From NCBI GenBank assembly GCA_021405325.1, contig QWII01000012.1:1-64000 (forward strand): DNA of 64,000 nucleotides. Direction: 5' to 3'. Below, one piece after another: positions 34,087 through 42,973 of this stretch. Each line of letters starts with the position of its first letter. Position 1 is the first letter of the stretch. The notes under the pieces are model-generated. The model saw only the letters and a list, made by a program, of their open reading frames with translations. It was not told where the DNA came from and did not search any database. The translations under genes and the position numbers were made by a program. Source of the stretch: Caldilinea sp. CFX5. Its GTDB lineage: Bacteria; Chloroflexota; Anaerolineae; Caldilineales; Caldilineaceae.

Positions 34087-34998
34087 ATGGCGCAAACCAC
34101 CAGACCGCAATCCCTGGCGCTGCCCCAATCGACAATTACCCCACGCCCGCAGGCTGCACTGCTCCGGCGCCGGCTGCGGGCGTTGCTGGGACACGCCCTG
34201 TTAATCGCCGGTTCCGTCGCCATGAGCATCCCCATGCTCTGGATGCTCTCCACGTCGTTGAAAAAGAGCGGTCAGGAGTGGGTCTTCCCGCCGGTCTGGC
34301 TACCGGAGCCGATCTGGTGGCGCAACTACCTGGAGGCGATGGATGCGTTGCCGGTGCCGTTTTACGTCTACGTCATCAACACCTTTATCATCACCGCCGG
34401 CGCAACCTGTGGCACGCTGGTCACTTCGTCGCTGGCGGCCTTTGCCTTTGCCCGGCTGCGTTTCCCAGGACGGAATAGCCTTTTTCTGTTGGTGATCGCC
34501 ACCATGATGTTGCCCAGTGCGGTGACGCTCATCCCACGCTTTCTCATCTTCCGCTACCTGGGCTGGCTCGACAGCTTCCTGCCGCTGATCATCCCCTACT
34601 GGTTTGGCGGCACCGCCTTTAGCATCTTTCTGTTGCGCCAATTTTTTATGAACATCCCCCGCGAGTTGGACGAAGCTGCCCGCATGGATGGCGCGTCCAG
34701 TATGCAAATCTTCTGGTCGGTGGTCCTGCCGCTCTCCGGGCCGGCACTGGCGACCGTGACCATCTTCCAGGTCTGGGGTCACTGGAATGAGTTTCTAGAC
34801 CCGCTGATCTACATCAACAGCATGGAGCATTACACCATCGCCCTGGCGCTGCGCACCTTCCAAAACATCCGCAGCCAGCGCGTCAACTATCTGATGGCGA
34901 CCGCGCTGCTCCAGGTCGCGCCGGTGCTCATCCTCTTCTTCAGCGCCCAGAAATATTTTATTCGGGGGATTCAGCTTTCGGGGCTGAGTGGACGGTAG
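34087..34998 (+). CDS. Sugar ABC transporter permease, MalG/UgpE type
   Basis: 303 residues from ATG 34087, one base after the upstream stop and 10 nt after GAGGAG; an in-frame start at 34063 would overlap. Six membrane helices; EAA loop ELDEAARMDGASSMQIFWSV followed by VLPLSGPALATV. No ATPase gene in the cluster, as for the first importer. Confidence 0.92.
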   Translation: MAQTTRPQSLALPQSTITPRPQAALLRRRLRALLGHALLIAGSVAMSIPMLWMLSTSLKKSGQEWVFPPVWLPEPIWWRNYLEAMDALPVPFYVYVINTFIITAGATCGTLVTSSLAAFAFARLRFPGRNSLFLLVIATMMLPSAVTLIPRFLIFRYLGWLDSFLPLIIPYWFGGTAFSIFLLRQFFMNIPRELDEAARMDGASSMQIFWSVVLPLSGPALATVTIFQVWGHWNEFLDPLIYINSMEHYTIALALRTFQNIRSQRVNYLMATALLQVAPVLILFFSAQKYFIRGIQLSGLSGR

Positions 34999-35057
34999 CG
35001 GGAAGAGAAGAAGACAAGAAGACAAGAAAGACGGATTACATCCGAGCAAGGAGGAAC

Positions 35058-35870
35058 ATGAAGATTGCGGCGATTACGGATGAAGTTTCCAGGGATTTGG
35101 CGTATGCCCTGCGGGTGGCCGCGCAGGAGGGAATTCAGGCGATTGACTTGCGCGGGGTTTGGGGTGGGAATGTGGTAGACCTCACCCAGGAAGAGGCGGT
35201 GGCGGCCCAGCGATTAATTGCGGCCGGCGGGTTTACCGTGGTTGCGATCAGCACACCCATCGGCAAGACCAAGATCACCGACGACTTTGGTCGTGAAGTG
35301 GCGCGCTTTGAACGCGCGCTGGAGCTGGCGCAACGCTTTGGCGCCCAGTATATTCGGGTCTTCTCGTTTTATGCCAATGAAGAAGAAGCGGTGCGGTATC
35401 GGGGGGAAGCCCTGTCCCGACTCCAAAGGCTATGCGAACTAGCCGCACCGTTTGGCATTACCCTGGCCCATGAAAACGAAGAGGGCGGTTTCTGCGCCTG
35501 GCGACCGGCGGAATGTCTGGCTTTTCACCAGGCGCTGCCCCCAAACTTTCGCGCGCTCTTTGAGCCGTGCAGCTTCACGGTGATGAACTACGATCCATAT
35601 ACCGAAGCCTTGCCGCTGCTCCGTCCCTATCTGGCCTATGTTCATGTGCGCGACACGCCGCGCGGCACGACCCACTACGGCGTTGTTGGGGAAGGCGATG
35701 TACGTTGGCCTGAGCTACTGGCGGACTTACAGCACCATAACTTCCAGGGCTATTTAACCCTGGAGCCACATCTAGGCTGGCAGGATTATACAAAACTAAC
35801 CGATCAAGTACGCACCCAAAATTTCCACCGCGCGGCGGAGGCGTTGCGTACTGCCCTGGCAAACTTATAA
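35058..35870 (+). CDS. Sugar phosphate isomerase/epimerase family TIM-barrel protein
   Basis: 270 residues, AP-endonuclease-2-like TIM barrel. Metal-ligand-type positions are visible in TLAHENEEGGF, FEPCSFTVMNYDPY, YVHVRDTPRG and YLTLEPHL; GEGDVRWPELLADL is a typical C-terminal motif. Such enzymes interconvert keto- and aldo-sugars. The strong SD AAGGAGG lies just before the ATG. First catabolic gene after the importer. Confidence 0.85.
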   Translation: MKIAAITDEVSRDLAYALRVAAQEGIQAIDLRGVWGGNVVDLTQEEAVAAQRLIAAGGFTVVAISTPIGKTKITDDFGREVARFERALELAQRFGAQYIRVFSFYANEEEAVRYRGEALSRLQRLCELAAPFGITLAHENEEGGFCAWRPAECLAFHQALPPNFRALFEPCSFTVMNYDPYTEALPLLRPYLAYVHVRDTPRGTTHYGVVGEGDVRWPELLADLQHHNFQGYLTLEPHLGWQDYTKLTDQVRTQNFHRAAEALRTALANL

Positions 35871-35872
35871 CC

Positions 35873-35959
35873 CACTACACTACAACGGATTCAGAAAGAA
35901 GCGGATGCCTGCTATTCTGTGGAAAATCCGCTTCTTTCCGAATCCGTTGTAGTGTAGTG
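35873..35959. repeat. 34-bp inverted repeat, one mismatch
   Basis: Arms 35873-35906 and 35926-35959 pair over 34 bp with a single mismatch (CACTACACTACAACGGATTC and 14 more). It begins 3 bp after the isomerase stop and ends 30 bp before the next gene. A related arm (ACACTACAGCGGATGAAG) occurs at 57813. Confidence 0.92.
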
Positions 35960-35989
35960 TAGTGGGGTTTAGTATGAAAGGAATCCGAT

Positions 35990-37210
35990 ATGGCAAAGAA
36001 ATTTGGGATTGGCATTATTGGCTGTGGCGAAATCTCCGCGGCCCACTATCGCGCCTACAAGGAAATTGCCGACGAATGTGAAATCGTCGCCCTCTCTGAT
36101 GCTATGGAAGCGGCGGCCAAACGACGGGCGCAGGAGTTCGGCGTCGAGACTGTGTACACCAATTATCACGATCTGCTGGCCGATAGGCGGGTCGATGCCG
36201 TGGCGATCTGCACGCCCCATTACCTACACGCGCCCATGACCATCGCCGCCGCCAACGCCGGTAAGCATATTCTGGTCGAGAAGCCCATGTGTATGAATAT
36301 CGGCGAGGTGCAGGAGATGGTCTACGCTGCCAAGAAGAATGGCGTCAAGCTGACCATGTCCTCCGAGCAAGTCAACCCGCGCCACCGCTGGATCAAGGAG
36401 CATGTGCTGCCGGCCATTGGCGACATCTCCTTCACCTTTCTGGTCGATTTTTATTATCGCAACCTGGCCTACTATGAGAAAGCCCGTTGGCGTGGCACCT
36501 GGGGACGAGAAGGGGGCGGCATCTTTGTCAACCAGGCCATCTACACATGGGATACCTGGCAGTGGTTTATGGGCGGCGTTGATACCGCCTATGGCTACTG
36601 GGCCAACCTGCTTCACCCTAACATTGAAGTGGAAGACATCGGCTATGGGTTGGTGCGCTTCCGCAATGGCGTGCATGGCAAATTCTTTGCCACCAGCATG
36701 TGTGAAGAGCCGGCAGAGACGGTCTGGATGCGCATCAGCGGCAGCAAGGGCGAGATTTTTGCTGTCCTGCCCTGGCTCTATACCATCGATTTCGCCCTTC
36801 ACGACAAGACCGAGGAAGAAGAGCTACGTGATGAGATGGAAAATCATCTCGCTGGCCTGCGCGGGCCGGGGCTGCAAAACTGGAATGACACCCACGACCG
36901 TCGCGTCCTCTTGCAGATGCACGACATTATCCAGGCTGTGCGCGAAGACCGTGATGTCACAATTGATCCCGCAAGCTGCGGCGAAAGCATGAAGATTCTC
37001 AACGGCATCCACTGGGGCGGCTGGAATCACACGGAAGCCTTCAAGAAGTGGGCCTACAATAACTTTGAACTACCTAAACCAGGCAAAGCCGGCCCCCTGC
37101 CGACGGTCGATGATGCCAAAGCGCAAAACTGGCGCGGCGGCAAACTGGTCGAGACATTGGTCAACTATGTCAAAGACCCGGAACCAACCCTGGCCGTACC
37201 GTTCCTATAG
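35990..37210 (+). CDS. Gfo/Idh/MocA family oxidoreductase
   Basis: 406 residues. N-terminal Rossmann fold (GIIGCGEISAAHYRAYKEI), DLLADRRVDAVAICTPHYLH and the catalytic-type EKP in HILVEKPMCMN. The C-terminal half has GGGIFVNQAIYTWDTWQWFM. NAD(P)-dependent oxidation of a sugar, inositol or derivative. In the putative catabolic operon. Confidence 0.9.
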   Translation: MAKKFGIGIIGCGEISAAHYRAYKEIADECEIVALSDAMEAAAKRRAQEFGVETVYTNYHDLLADRRVDAVAICTPHYLHAPMTIAAANAGKHILVEKPMCMNIGEVQEMVYAAKKNGVKLTMSSEQVNPRHRWIKEHVLPAIGDISFTFLVDFYYRNLAYYEKARWRGTWGREGGGIFVNQAIYTWDTWQWFMGGVDTAYGYWANLLHPNIEVEDIGYGLVRFRNGVHGKFFATSMCEEPAETVWMRISGSKGEIFAVLPWLYTIDFALHDKTEEEELRDEMENHLAGLRGPGLQNWNDTHDRRVLLQMHDIIQAVREDRDVTIDPASCGESMKILNGIHWGGWNHTEAFKKWAYNNFELPKPGKAGPLPTVDDAKAQNWRGGKLVETLVNYVKDPEPTLAVPFL

Positions 37211-37223
37211 TTGTTAGCAAATG

Positions 37224-37297
37224 GTGATTCGTGCTACGTGCTGCGTTGCCTGAGCTTGTCGAAGGCAACGCAGCACGTAGCACGTAGCACGAATCAC
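37224..37297. repeat. Inverted repeat with TGAGCTTGTCGAA core and a 7-bp duplication
   Basis: Left arm 37224-37250 pairs with 37264-37297. The right arm contains an extra GTAGCAC, a tandem duplication, which leaves 20 bp plus 7 bp of perfect pairing. The centre reads CCTGAGCTTGTCGAAGG. It lies between the oxidoreductase and SDR genes. Confidence 0.88.
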
Positions 37298-37312
37298 AAA
37301 CGGGAGAGTCTG

Positions 37313-38149
37313 ATGCGTTTATTGAATAAAGTGACGATTGTCACCGGCGGCAACTCCGGCATTGGACGCGCCATTGCCGAATTGGCGGTGGCGGAGGGCG
37401 CTCTGGTTGTCATCACCGGGCGGAATGTGGGGCGGGGCGAGGAAACGGTGCAAGCGCTGCATCAAGCCGGTGGTCGGGCGATCTTTGTCCAGGCGGAGTT
37501 GAGTAAGGAAACGCAGGCGCGCATGGTCATCGAACGAACCATTGCCGAATATGGTGCGCTTCATGTGGTGGTCAACAATGCCGGCGCCGGGGCGCAAAAG
37601 TCAGGCGTCCTGCCAAGCGATGGGCCGGGGGTGCGCTGGCAGAAGCTGGTGGGCGCCAACTTCACCTCCACCTATCTGGTTTCTGCCTATGCCCTGCCGG
37701 AGTTGCGCAAGGCCGGCGGTGGCGCCATTGTCAACATCTCCTCGACGGCGGCGGTGCATGGCAACTATGGCATCTATGGCGGCGCCAAAGCTGGCGTGGA
37801 AGGCTTGACCCGCAGCCTGGCGGTCGAATATGCCCCCTACAACATTCGGGTAAATTGTGTCAGCCCCGGCTGGGTCAAGACCAGCGTCACCTTCCCCGAT
37901 GGGGAGCCGACGCCGGCGCAGCGCGCCCGCCGGGAAGCCTGGGAAAAAGAAGCCTCCCTGCTGGGGCGCATGGGCCGGCCTGATGAAATTGCGCAAGCAA
38001 CCCTCTTTCTGGCCTCAGAGCAGGCGTCCTTTATCACCGGGGCAACCCTGATTGTCGATGGCGGCCTGACCATTATCGACCCCACGGCGCAATCCTGGTT
38101 AGCGACAATGGGGCCGGATAAATTTTCTTCACAGCCACACACGGAATGA
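37313..38149 (+). CDS. Short-chain dehydrogenase/reductase (SDR)
   Basis: 278 residues from ATG 37313 (GGGAGAG just upstream). Classical SDR: TGGNSGIG cofactor motif, NNAGAG, Ser in NISSTAAVHG, YGGAK catalytic Tyr-Lys, and C-terminal ASFITGATLIVDGGLTI. Probably oxidises a sugar or sugar acid hydroxyl in this pathway. Confidence 0.9.
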   Translation: MRLLNKVTIVTGGNSGIGRAIAELAVAEGALVVITGRNVGRGEETVQALHQAGGRAIFVQAELSKETQARMVIERTIAEYGALHVVVNNAGAGAQKSGVLPSDGPGVRWQKLVGANFTSTYLVSAYALPELRKAGGGAIVNISSTAAVHGNYGIYGGAKAGVEGLTRSLAVEYAPYNIRVNCVSPGWVKTSVTFPDGEPTPAQRARREAWEKEASLLGRMGRPDEIAQATLFLASEQASFITGATLIVDGGLTIIDPTAQSWLATMGPDKFSSQPHTE

Positions 38150-38209
38150 TTTACAGAGGAATTGGGCTTTTTTGTTTTGTATGGGCGGGGAATCAAGGTT
38201 GGACTATTT

Positions 38210-38992
38210 ATGACTACACGAAGTAATATTACAAAGGCCCGACTACGTCAGGGCAAAACTGTCATTGGCGCCTGGCTGGAAGAGATGCGCAGCCCGGCCA
38301 CCGCACAGTTGCTCGCGGCGGCGGGCTTGGATTTCTTAATTGTCGATATGGAGCATGGCGCCTATAACATGGAGACAATGGCCGACATTGTGCGCATGGC
38401 GCGGTTGGTGGCGATCACACCGATTGTGCGGGTGCCGGATCTGAGTTGGGAACGGGTGGGGCGCATCCTTGATGCCGGCGCCCAGGGGTTGATGTTGCCC
38501 CGTGTCGACACGGTGCAACAGGCGCGCGATTTTGTTGCGTATCTCAAGTATCCGCCGGCCGGTCGCCGGGGCATGGCTTCCGGCTTGGGCAATACCGATT
38601 TTCAGTGGGTGACGACCCCCGATTATATCAACTTCGCCAACCAGGAGACACTGGTCATTATCCAGATTGAAAGCAAAGAAGCCGTTGCGAATCTGGATGC
38701 GTTGGTGACGGTGCCGGGGGTGGATGTCTGTTTTATCGGCCCGGAGGATCTCTCCATTTCGCTGGGGCTGGCCGGGCAGCAAGGGCATCCCCAAGTGGCG
38801 TCAACCATTGGCCAGATTATTGCCACCACCAGTCAGGCGGCGCGCTGGCCGGGCATCCACACCAGCGACCCCGCCGCCATTGGAAGCTGGCATGAACAGG
38901 GGGTGCGCTTTATCGCCTACGCCTCGGACATCGAGTTTCTCTACAACGGCGCGCGTCAGGGCGTCCAAGCGCTTCAGGAGAAACAACCATGA
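38210..38992 (+). CDS. HpcH/HpaI family aldolase (2-keto-3-deoxy acid aldolase type)
   Basis: 260 residues from ATG 38210. Family landmarks are GLDFLIVDMEHGAYNMETM, GAQGLMLPRVDTVQQARDFV and YPPAGRRGMASG, the metal-binding region IIQIESKEAVANLD, and VDVCFIGPEDLSISLG. These enzymes cleave 2-keto-3-deoxy sugar acids to pyruvate and an aldehyde using a divalent metal. This points to a sugar-acid pathway. Overlaps the next gene by 4 bp (ATGA). Confidence 0.9.
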   Translation: MTTRSNITKARLRQGKTVIGAWLEEMRSPATAQLLAAAGLDFLIVDMEHGAYNMETMADIVRMARLVAITPIVRVPDLSWERVGRILDAGAQGLMLPRVDTVQQARDFVAYLKYPPAGRRGMASGLGNTDFQWVTTPDYINFANQETLVIIQIESKEAVANLDALVTVPGVDVCFIGPEDLSISLGLAGQQGHPQVASTIGQIIATTSQAARWPGIHTSDPAAIGSWHEQGVRFIAYASDIEFLYNGARQGVQALQEKQP

Positions 38993-40062
38993 ACAGCGCC
39001 AACACGGTTGAACCAAAAGTGCTTCCGGCGTCGGCGCTACGGCGCTTCTGTACAGCAGCCTTTGAACAGGTTGGAGTGCCGCCGGCGGATGCCGCGCTTG
39101 TCACCGACACCTTAGTCGAAGCGGATCTGCGCGGCGTCCATTCGCACGGCGTTTGGTGGGTCACGACCTATACCAAACGGTTGCGCCACGGCGGCGTGAA
39201 GCCACGACCCAACTTGCGCATTGCGCGGGAAACGGGGGCAATGGTCTTGCTCGACGCCGATGGCGGGCTGGGGCAGGTGGCGAGTGTAGCGGCCATGCGC
39301 CATGCCATCGCCAAAGCCAAAAGTAGCGGCGTTGGCGTGGCGGCGGTGCGCAACTCCAACCACTTTGGCGCTGCCGCTTACTACGCGCAAATGGCGGCCC
39401 AGGAGCAGCAGATCGGTTTTGCCACCACCGATGCCGAACCGACGATGGCGCCGTGGGGTGGCGCACAACAATTGGTCGTCGGCAACAACCCGTTGGCCTA
39501 CGCCATTCCGGTCGATGATGAGTTCACGATGGTGCTGGATATGGCACAGAGTGTGGTGGCTTGGGGCAAAATCTTTCTCGCCGCTCAACGGGGCGAAACC
39601 ATCCCACCGACGTGGGCGCTCAATGCCGCCGGTGAATCGACCACTGACCCACAAGAAGCAATGGCCGGTGTTCTCCTGCCGGTGGGTGGCTACAAGGGCT
39701 ATGGCCTGGCGTTGGTGATGCAAATTCTGAGCAGCGTCCTCAGCGGCGCCACCTTTGGCCCCACCATGCCGCCGATGGCCGATCCGGCGCTGGTGCAAGG
39801 CCACGGTCATTTCTTTCTGGCGCTGGACATTGACCACTTTCTTCCCCAGGCCGACTTTCGCCGGAGCATGGCGCAAGTGGTGGCCGAACAGCGCGCCACC
39901 CCATTGGCCAAAGGAGTTGACCGCATCTATCTCCCCGGCGAAATCGAACATGACAAGCGCCGACACCGCTTGCAAAACGGGATTCCGCTGGATGGATATG
40001 TGGTCAAGGCGCTGGTCGAGTTGGGTGCCGAACTTGGCGTAGATGCAAGTGGGCTGGGATGA
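38989..40062 (+). CDS. Malate/L-lactate dehydrogenase family (Ldh2/YlbC type) oxidoreductase
   Basis: 357 residues. Characteristic RGVHSHG, VRNSNHFGAAAYYAQMA, PMTP-like APWGGAQQLVVGNNPLAYAIP and VGGYKGYGLALVMQIL. Members reduce or oxidise 2-keto/2-hydroxy acids with NAD(P). Translationally coupled to the aldolase gene. Confidence 0.9.
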   Translation: MNSANTVEPKVLPASALRRFCTAAFEQVGVPPADAALVTDTLVEADLRGVHSHGVWWVTTYTKRLRHGGVKPRPNLRIARETGAMVLLDADGGLGQVASVAAMRHAIAKAKSSGVGVAAVRNSNHFGAAAYYAQMAAQEQQIGFATTDAEPTMAPWGGAQQLVVGNNPLAYAIPVDDEFTMVLDMAQSVVAWGKIFLAAQRGETIPPTWALNAAGESTTDPQEAMAGVLLPVGGYKGYGLALVMQILSSVLSGATFGPTMPPMADPALVQGHGHFFLALDIDHFLPQADFRRSMAQVVAEQRATPLAKGVDRIYLPGEIEHDKRRHRLQNGIPLDGYVVKALVELGAELGVDASGLG

Positions 40063-40064
40063 CT

Positions 40065-40124
40065 GGTTGGTTGGTTGGTTGGTTTCGCGCCCACAGGGCA
40101 CCCGCTCAACCAACCAACCAACTA
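40065..40124. repeat. TTGG/CCAA inverted repeat between convergent genes
   Basis: Four TTGG units (40066-40083) mirrored by AACC units (40107-40122) around a 23-nt loop, between convergent Ldh2 and ROK genes. Probable bidirectional terminator. Confidence 0.7.
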
Positions 40125-41036
40125 ACTTAAAGCTCCCCCCTGCCGCGCCCAGAGACCGGCGCCTAGCAACCCGGTATCCGCCGCCAGTTGGGCTGCTAGA
40201 ATCGGAATACGTCTATACGAAAGCATGGCATGTTCTTGATAGCTGGCCCGTACCTGGCGCAGATAGCGTTCCCCCAACAGACCCACACTGCCGCCGATGA
40301 CCAGCGCTTCCGGCCCCAGTACATGCGCCATCGTCGCCAGCCCACGGCCCAACCACAGCGCTGCTTCATCGACGGCGGGGATGGCTTGACCGGCGTTATA
40401 GTCTGCCGCCAGCGCTTGGATGGTCGGGTAGCCGCTCTGGGCCACAATGATGCGCGTCGCCGTGTACGATTCCAGGCAACCGGTCAGGCCACAAGTGCAA
40501 GGCCGCCCATTGACCGGCTCGACACAGAAATGGCCCACCTCGCCGGCCTTGCCCTCCCAACCGCTATAGAGCCGACCATTGATCACAATCCCCGCGCCTA
40601 CGCCGGTGCCGACGGCCACCACCAGCAGATGCCGGTAGCCTTGCCCCGCGCCCAGCTTGGCTTCGGCCAGGGCAAAACAGTTGGCGTCATTCTCGACAAA
40701 GGCCGGCAAGCCAAAGTGCGCCGCCAGCCGTGCGCCCAGTGGCAGACCCGTCCAGCCGGGGATGTTGTCGGTGGCGTGAACGACCTGGCCGGTGCTTGGC
40801 TCAATCTGGCCGCCGCTGGCGACGCCGATGGCGGCTATGGGCCGGGTTGCGTATTCTTGTTGATAGGCTGCCAGCACTTGCGCACCCAATGTCGTCAAAC
40901 GGTGAAAAACTGCTTGCGCTCCTTCTTGGGCCAGGGTCGGCAATTCGTGCCGGTAGTGGATCGTATTGTCGGCCAGCATCACGCCGGCGGCGAGTTTGGT
41001 CCCGCCAATATCCATGACACAGACTGGAGCCGTCAT
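40122..41036 (-). CDS. ROK family sugar kinase / glucokinase-like
   Basis: 304 residues. N-terminal phosphate-binding motif MDIGGTKLAAGVML, ENDANCFALAEAKLGAG with catalytic-type Asp, VGTGVGAGIVINGRLYSGW, GHFCVEP and the zinc motif CTCGLTGCLESY. Kinase members lack the DNA-binding domain, as here. Phosphorylates a hexose or amino sugar. Convergent with the catabolic cluster. Confidence 0.9.
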   Translation of the reverse strand: MTAPVCVMDIGGTKLAAGVMLADNTIHYRHELPTLAQEGAQAVFHRLTTLGAQVLAAYQQEYATRPIAAIGVASGGQIEPSTGQVVHATDNIPGWTGLPLGARLAAHFGLPAFVENDANCFALAEAKLGAGQGYRHLLVVAVGTGVGAGIVINGRLYSGWEGKAGEVGHFCVEPVNGRPCTCGLTGCLESYTATRIIVAQSGYPTIQALAADYNAGQAIPAVDEAALWLGRGLATMAHVLGPEALVIGGSVGLLGERYLRQVRASYQEHAMLSYRRIPILAAQLAADTGLLGAGLWARQGGALS

Positions 41037-41170
41037 TGCACACGCACCTTTGCTTTGTGTTGTACCTTCCGTTATGATATGGTGATTGTAACATTAGCCA
41101 TCCGGGCGTTCCAAACGTACCATCACTTCACTGCAGTCGGTGACGCTGCTACTTTCGAGGAGACCCAGCG

Positions 41171-41659
41171 ATGAATACCATTACTTATCGACCCTTCTCC
41201 GCAACTGACGGTGACGCTGTGTTTGCCATCGCCCAAGCGGCGTGGCGCTTCACCTATGCCACCATCTTTGACCCGGCGTTTATCGACCAGTACACCCGCA
41301 CCAACTATGCACCGGAACGCCTCAATGCCCTAGCGCCGCTGGTTGCCGCCCAGGAAATCTTCTTTGATGTGGCCGCAGATGGCGACCAGGTGATCGGCTT
41401 CTGCAACATTGGCGTAACGCCCCAGGGAGCGCAACTCTTTCGGATCTACCTGCACCCCTCAACGATTGGCCAGGGGATTGGCGCTGCCCTGCTCCAGCGC
41501 GGCGAGCAGTTTGTGCGTGCGCGTGGTCTTACGACCTACTCCTGTTTTGTCCACAGCCGCAACGAACTGGGCAAACGCTTCTATGCGCGGCAAGGCTTTC
41601 AGCATCGCGCTGAGTTGGACCAGGAAGAGGAATGGTATATGGAGAAGCAGCTTGCGTAG
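41171..41659 (+). CDS. GNAT family N-acetyltransferase
   Basis: 162 residues. The acetyl-CoA site is LHPSTIGQGIGAALLQRGEQ, preceded by IGFCNIGVTPQGAQLFRIYL, and followed by NELGKRFYARQGFQHRAELDQ. Acceptor unknown. Its end is 23 bp before the start of the next GNAT gene. Confidence 0.88.
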   Translation: MNTITYRPFSATDGDAVFAIAQAAWRFTYATIFDPAFIDQYTRTNYAPERLNALAPLVAAQEIFFDVAADGDQVIGFCNIGVTPQGAQLFRIYLHPSTIGQGIGAALLQRGEQFVRARGLTTYSCFVHSRNELGKRFYARQGFQHRAELDQEEEWYMEKQLA

Positions 41660-41682
41660 AAGCGCCAAAGGGAGAGTTACCG

Positions 41683-42807
41683 GTGATCGCCATCGAAACC
41701 GAACACCTTCAGCTTAGAAACTTCACAGCCAACGACTGGCAGGGTCTACAAGAAGTCATTGTCCACTACCAGGCTTCGGCCAGCGCCCAATATGAAGCGC
41801 CGTGGCCCACCGCTGCGGAAGAGATCCAGGGTATCACCACCTGGTTTGCCGGTGGCGATGACTACTTGTGCGTCACGCTGAAGGCAACCGGCGCAATCAT
41901 CGGATTGCTGGCCATTGAGCGCCGGCAAGACGCAGCCGGGCAGATGCATAACCTTGGCTATATCTTTCACCCGGCGTACCAAGGGCAAGGCTATGCCCTG
42001 GAAGGCTGTCGGGCCATCATGGGCTATCTCTTTGACCAGTTGGCGGCAACGGCAATCCACACAGGCACCCACCCGGCCAATGAACCCTCCGTCCGCTTGC
42101 TCACAACGCTAGGGTTAAAACGGGTCAACGAAGGCGAGTTCGTCCTTTCACGCGCTGAGTGGCAAGCGCTGGTCTTCGCCGGAGCGCCCCAACAGGGAAA
42201 CCAACGAGACCCAATCGGGCCGCTGATGGCGTTGCTCCGAGATAGCAGCCAGGATGTCTACGGGGCGCATGTTCCTGGCCGCGGTGAATTCGCCCCACGG
42301 CGGCAGGCCGTTGCCGAGTTGGTCAAGTTGGGCAGCCTTGCCGTCGAACCGCTCTGCCAGGCCCTTCAAGATGAAAATGGGTACACCCGCCGCTTTGCCG
42401 CTGAGGCGTTGCGCCAGATTGGCGATCCCCGCGCTGTGCTGCCCCTGGTCAAAGCGCTGCAAACGAGTGAGGTTTATGTCCAGCGCTATGTGGCCGATGC
42501 CCTGGCGGTGGTGGGCGATGAACGGGCCGTTGAACCGCTCTATCAAGCGTTGCAAAATCCTGATCTGGCGCGTGAGGCGCTGCTGGCCTTACAGGCTGTC
42601 GTCGAACGGACGGCGGCTACCATCCCCACCGCAGTGCTGTGCCTAGTGGCAAGTCTGCCGGACAACGGCCATTATATCGAAGAGGTCCCTGATACCGACG
42701 GCGGCTACCTCAGTTGGGAGCGGGTCGAACGCTGGTTGGATTATCGAGCGGTAAAAGTGTTGGCCGAACAGGAGTTGGAACGGCGCAGCACGGCGGCAGC
42801 GGCATAA
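41683..42807 (+). CDS. GNAT acetyltransferase fused to HEAT repeats
   Basis: 374 residues from GTG 41683, with GGGAGAG 7 nt upstream. Residues 1-165 are an Acetyltransf_3-type GNAT domain (YIFHPAYQGQGYALEGCRAI, HTGTHPANEPSVRLLTTLG). Residues 185-330 are PBS-lyase-like HEAT repeats (RRFAAEALRQIGDPRAVLPL, QRYVADALAVVGDERAVEPL, YQALQNPDLAREALLAL). The HEAT part may bind the protein substrate. Fusion of these two is uncommon to my knowledge. Confidence 0.88.
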   Translation: MIAIETEHLQLRNFTANDWQGLQEVIVHYQASASAQYEAPWPTAAEEIQGITTWFAGGDDYLCVTLKATGAIIGLLAIERRQDAAGQMHNLGYIFHPAYQGQGYALEGCRAIMGYLFDQLAATAIHTGTHPANEPSVRLLTTLGLKRVNEGEFVLSRAEWQALVFAGAPQQGNQRDPIGPLMALLRDSSQDVYGAHVPGRGEFAPRRQAVAELVKLGSLAVEPLCQALQDENGYTRRFAAEALRQIGDPRAVLPLVKALQTSEVYVQRYVADALAVVGDERAVEPLYQALQNPDLAREALLALQAVVERTAATIPTAVLCLVASLPDNGHYIEEVPDTDGGYLSWERVERWLDYRAVKVLAEQELERRSTAAAA

Positions 42808-42973
42808 ACACACTGGAAACTTTTAATTGACAGCGAACCTGACAACTGCTATAGTAACCACCAGCCATTGCCAATCGACCGCACCATCGACTGACCCGAC
42901 TCTGGACTTTGGACTGGCGACTGCGGACGGCTGATTGTTGTAAATCCTATTCCGTGTTTACCGTTTATTGCTT

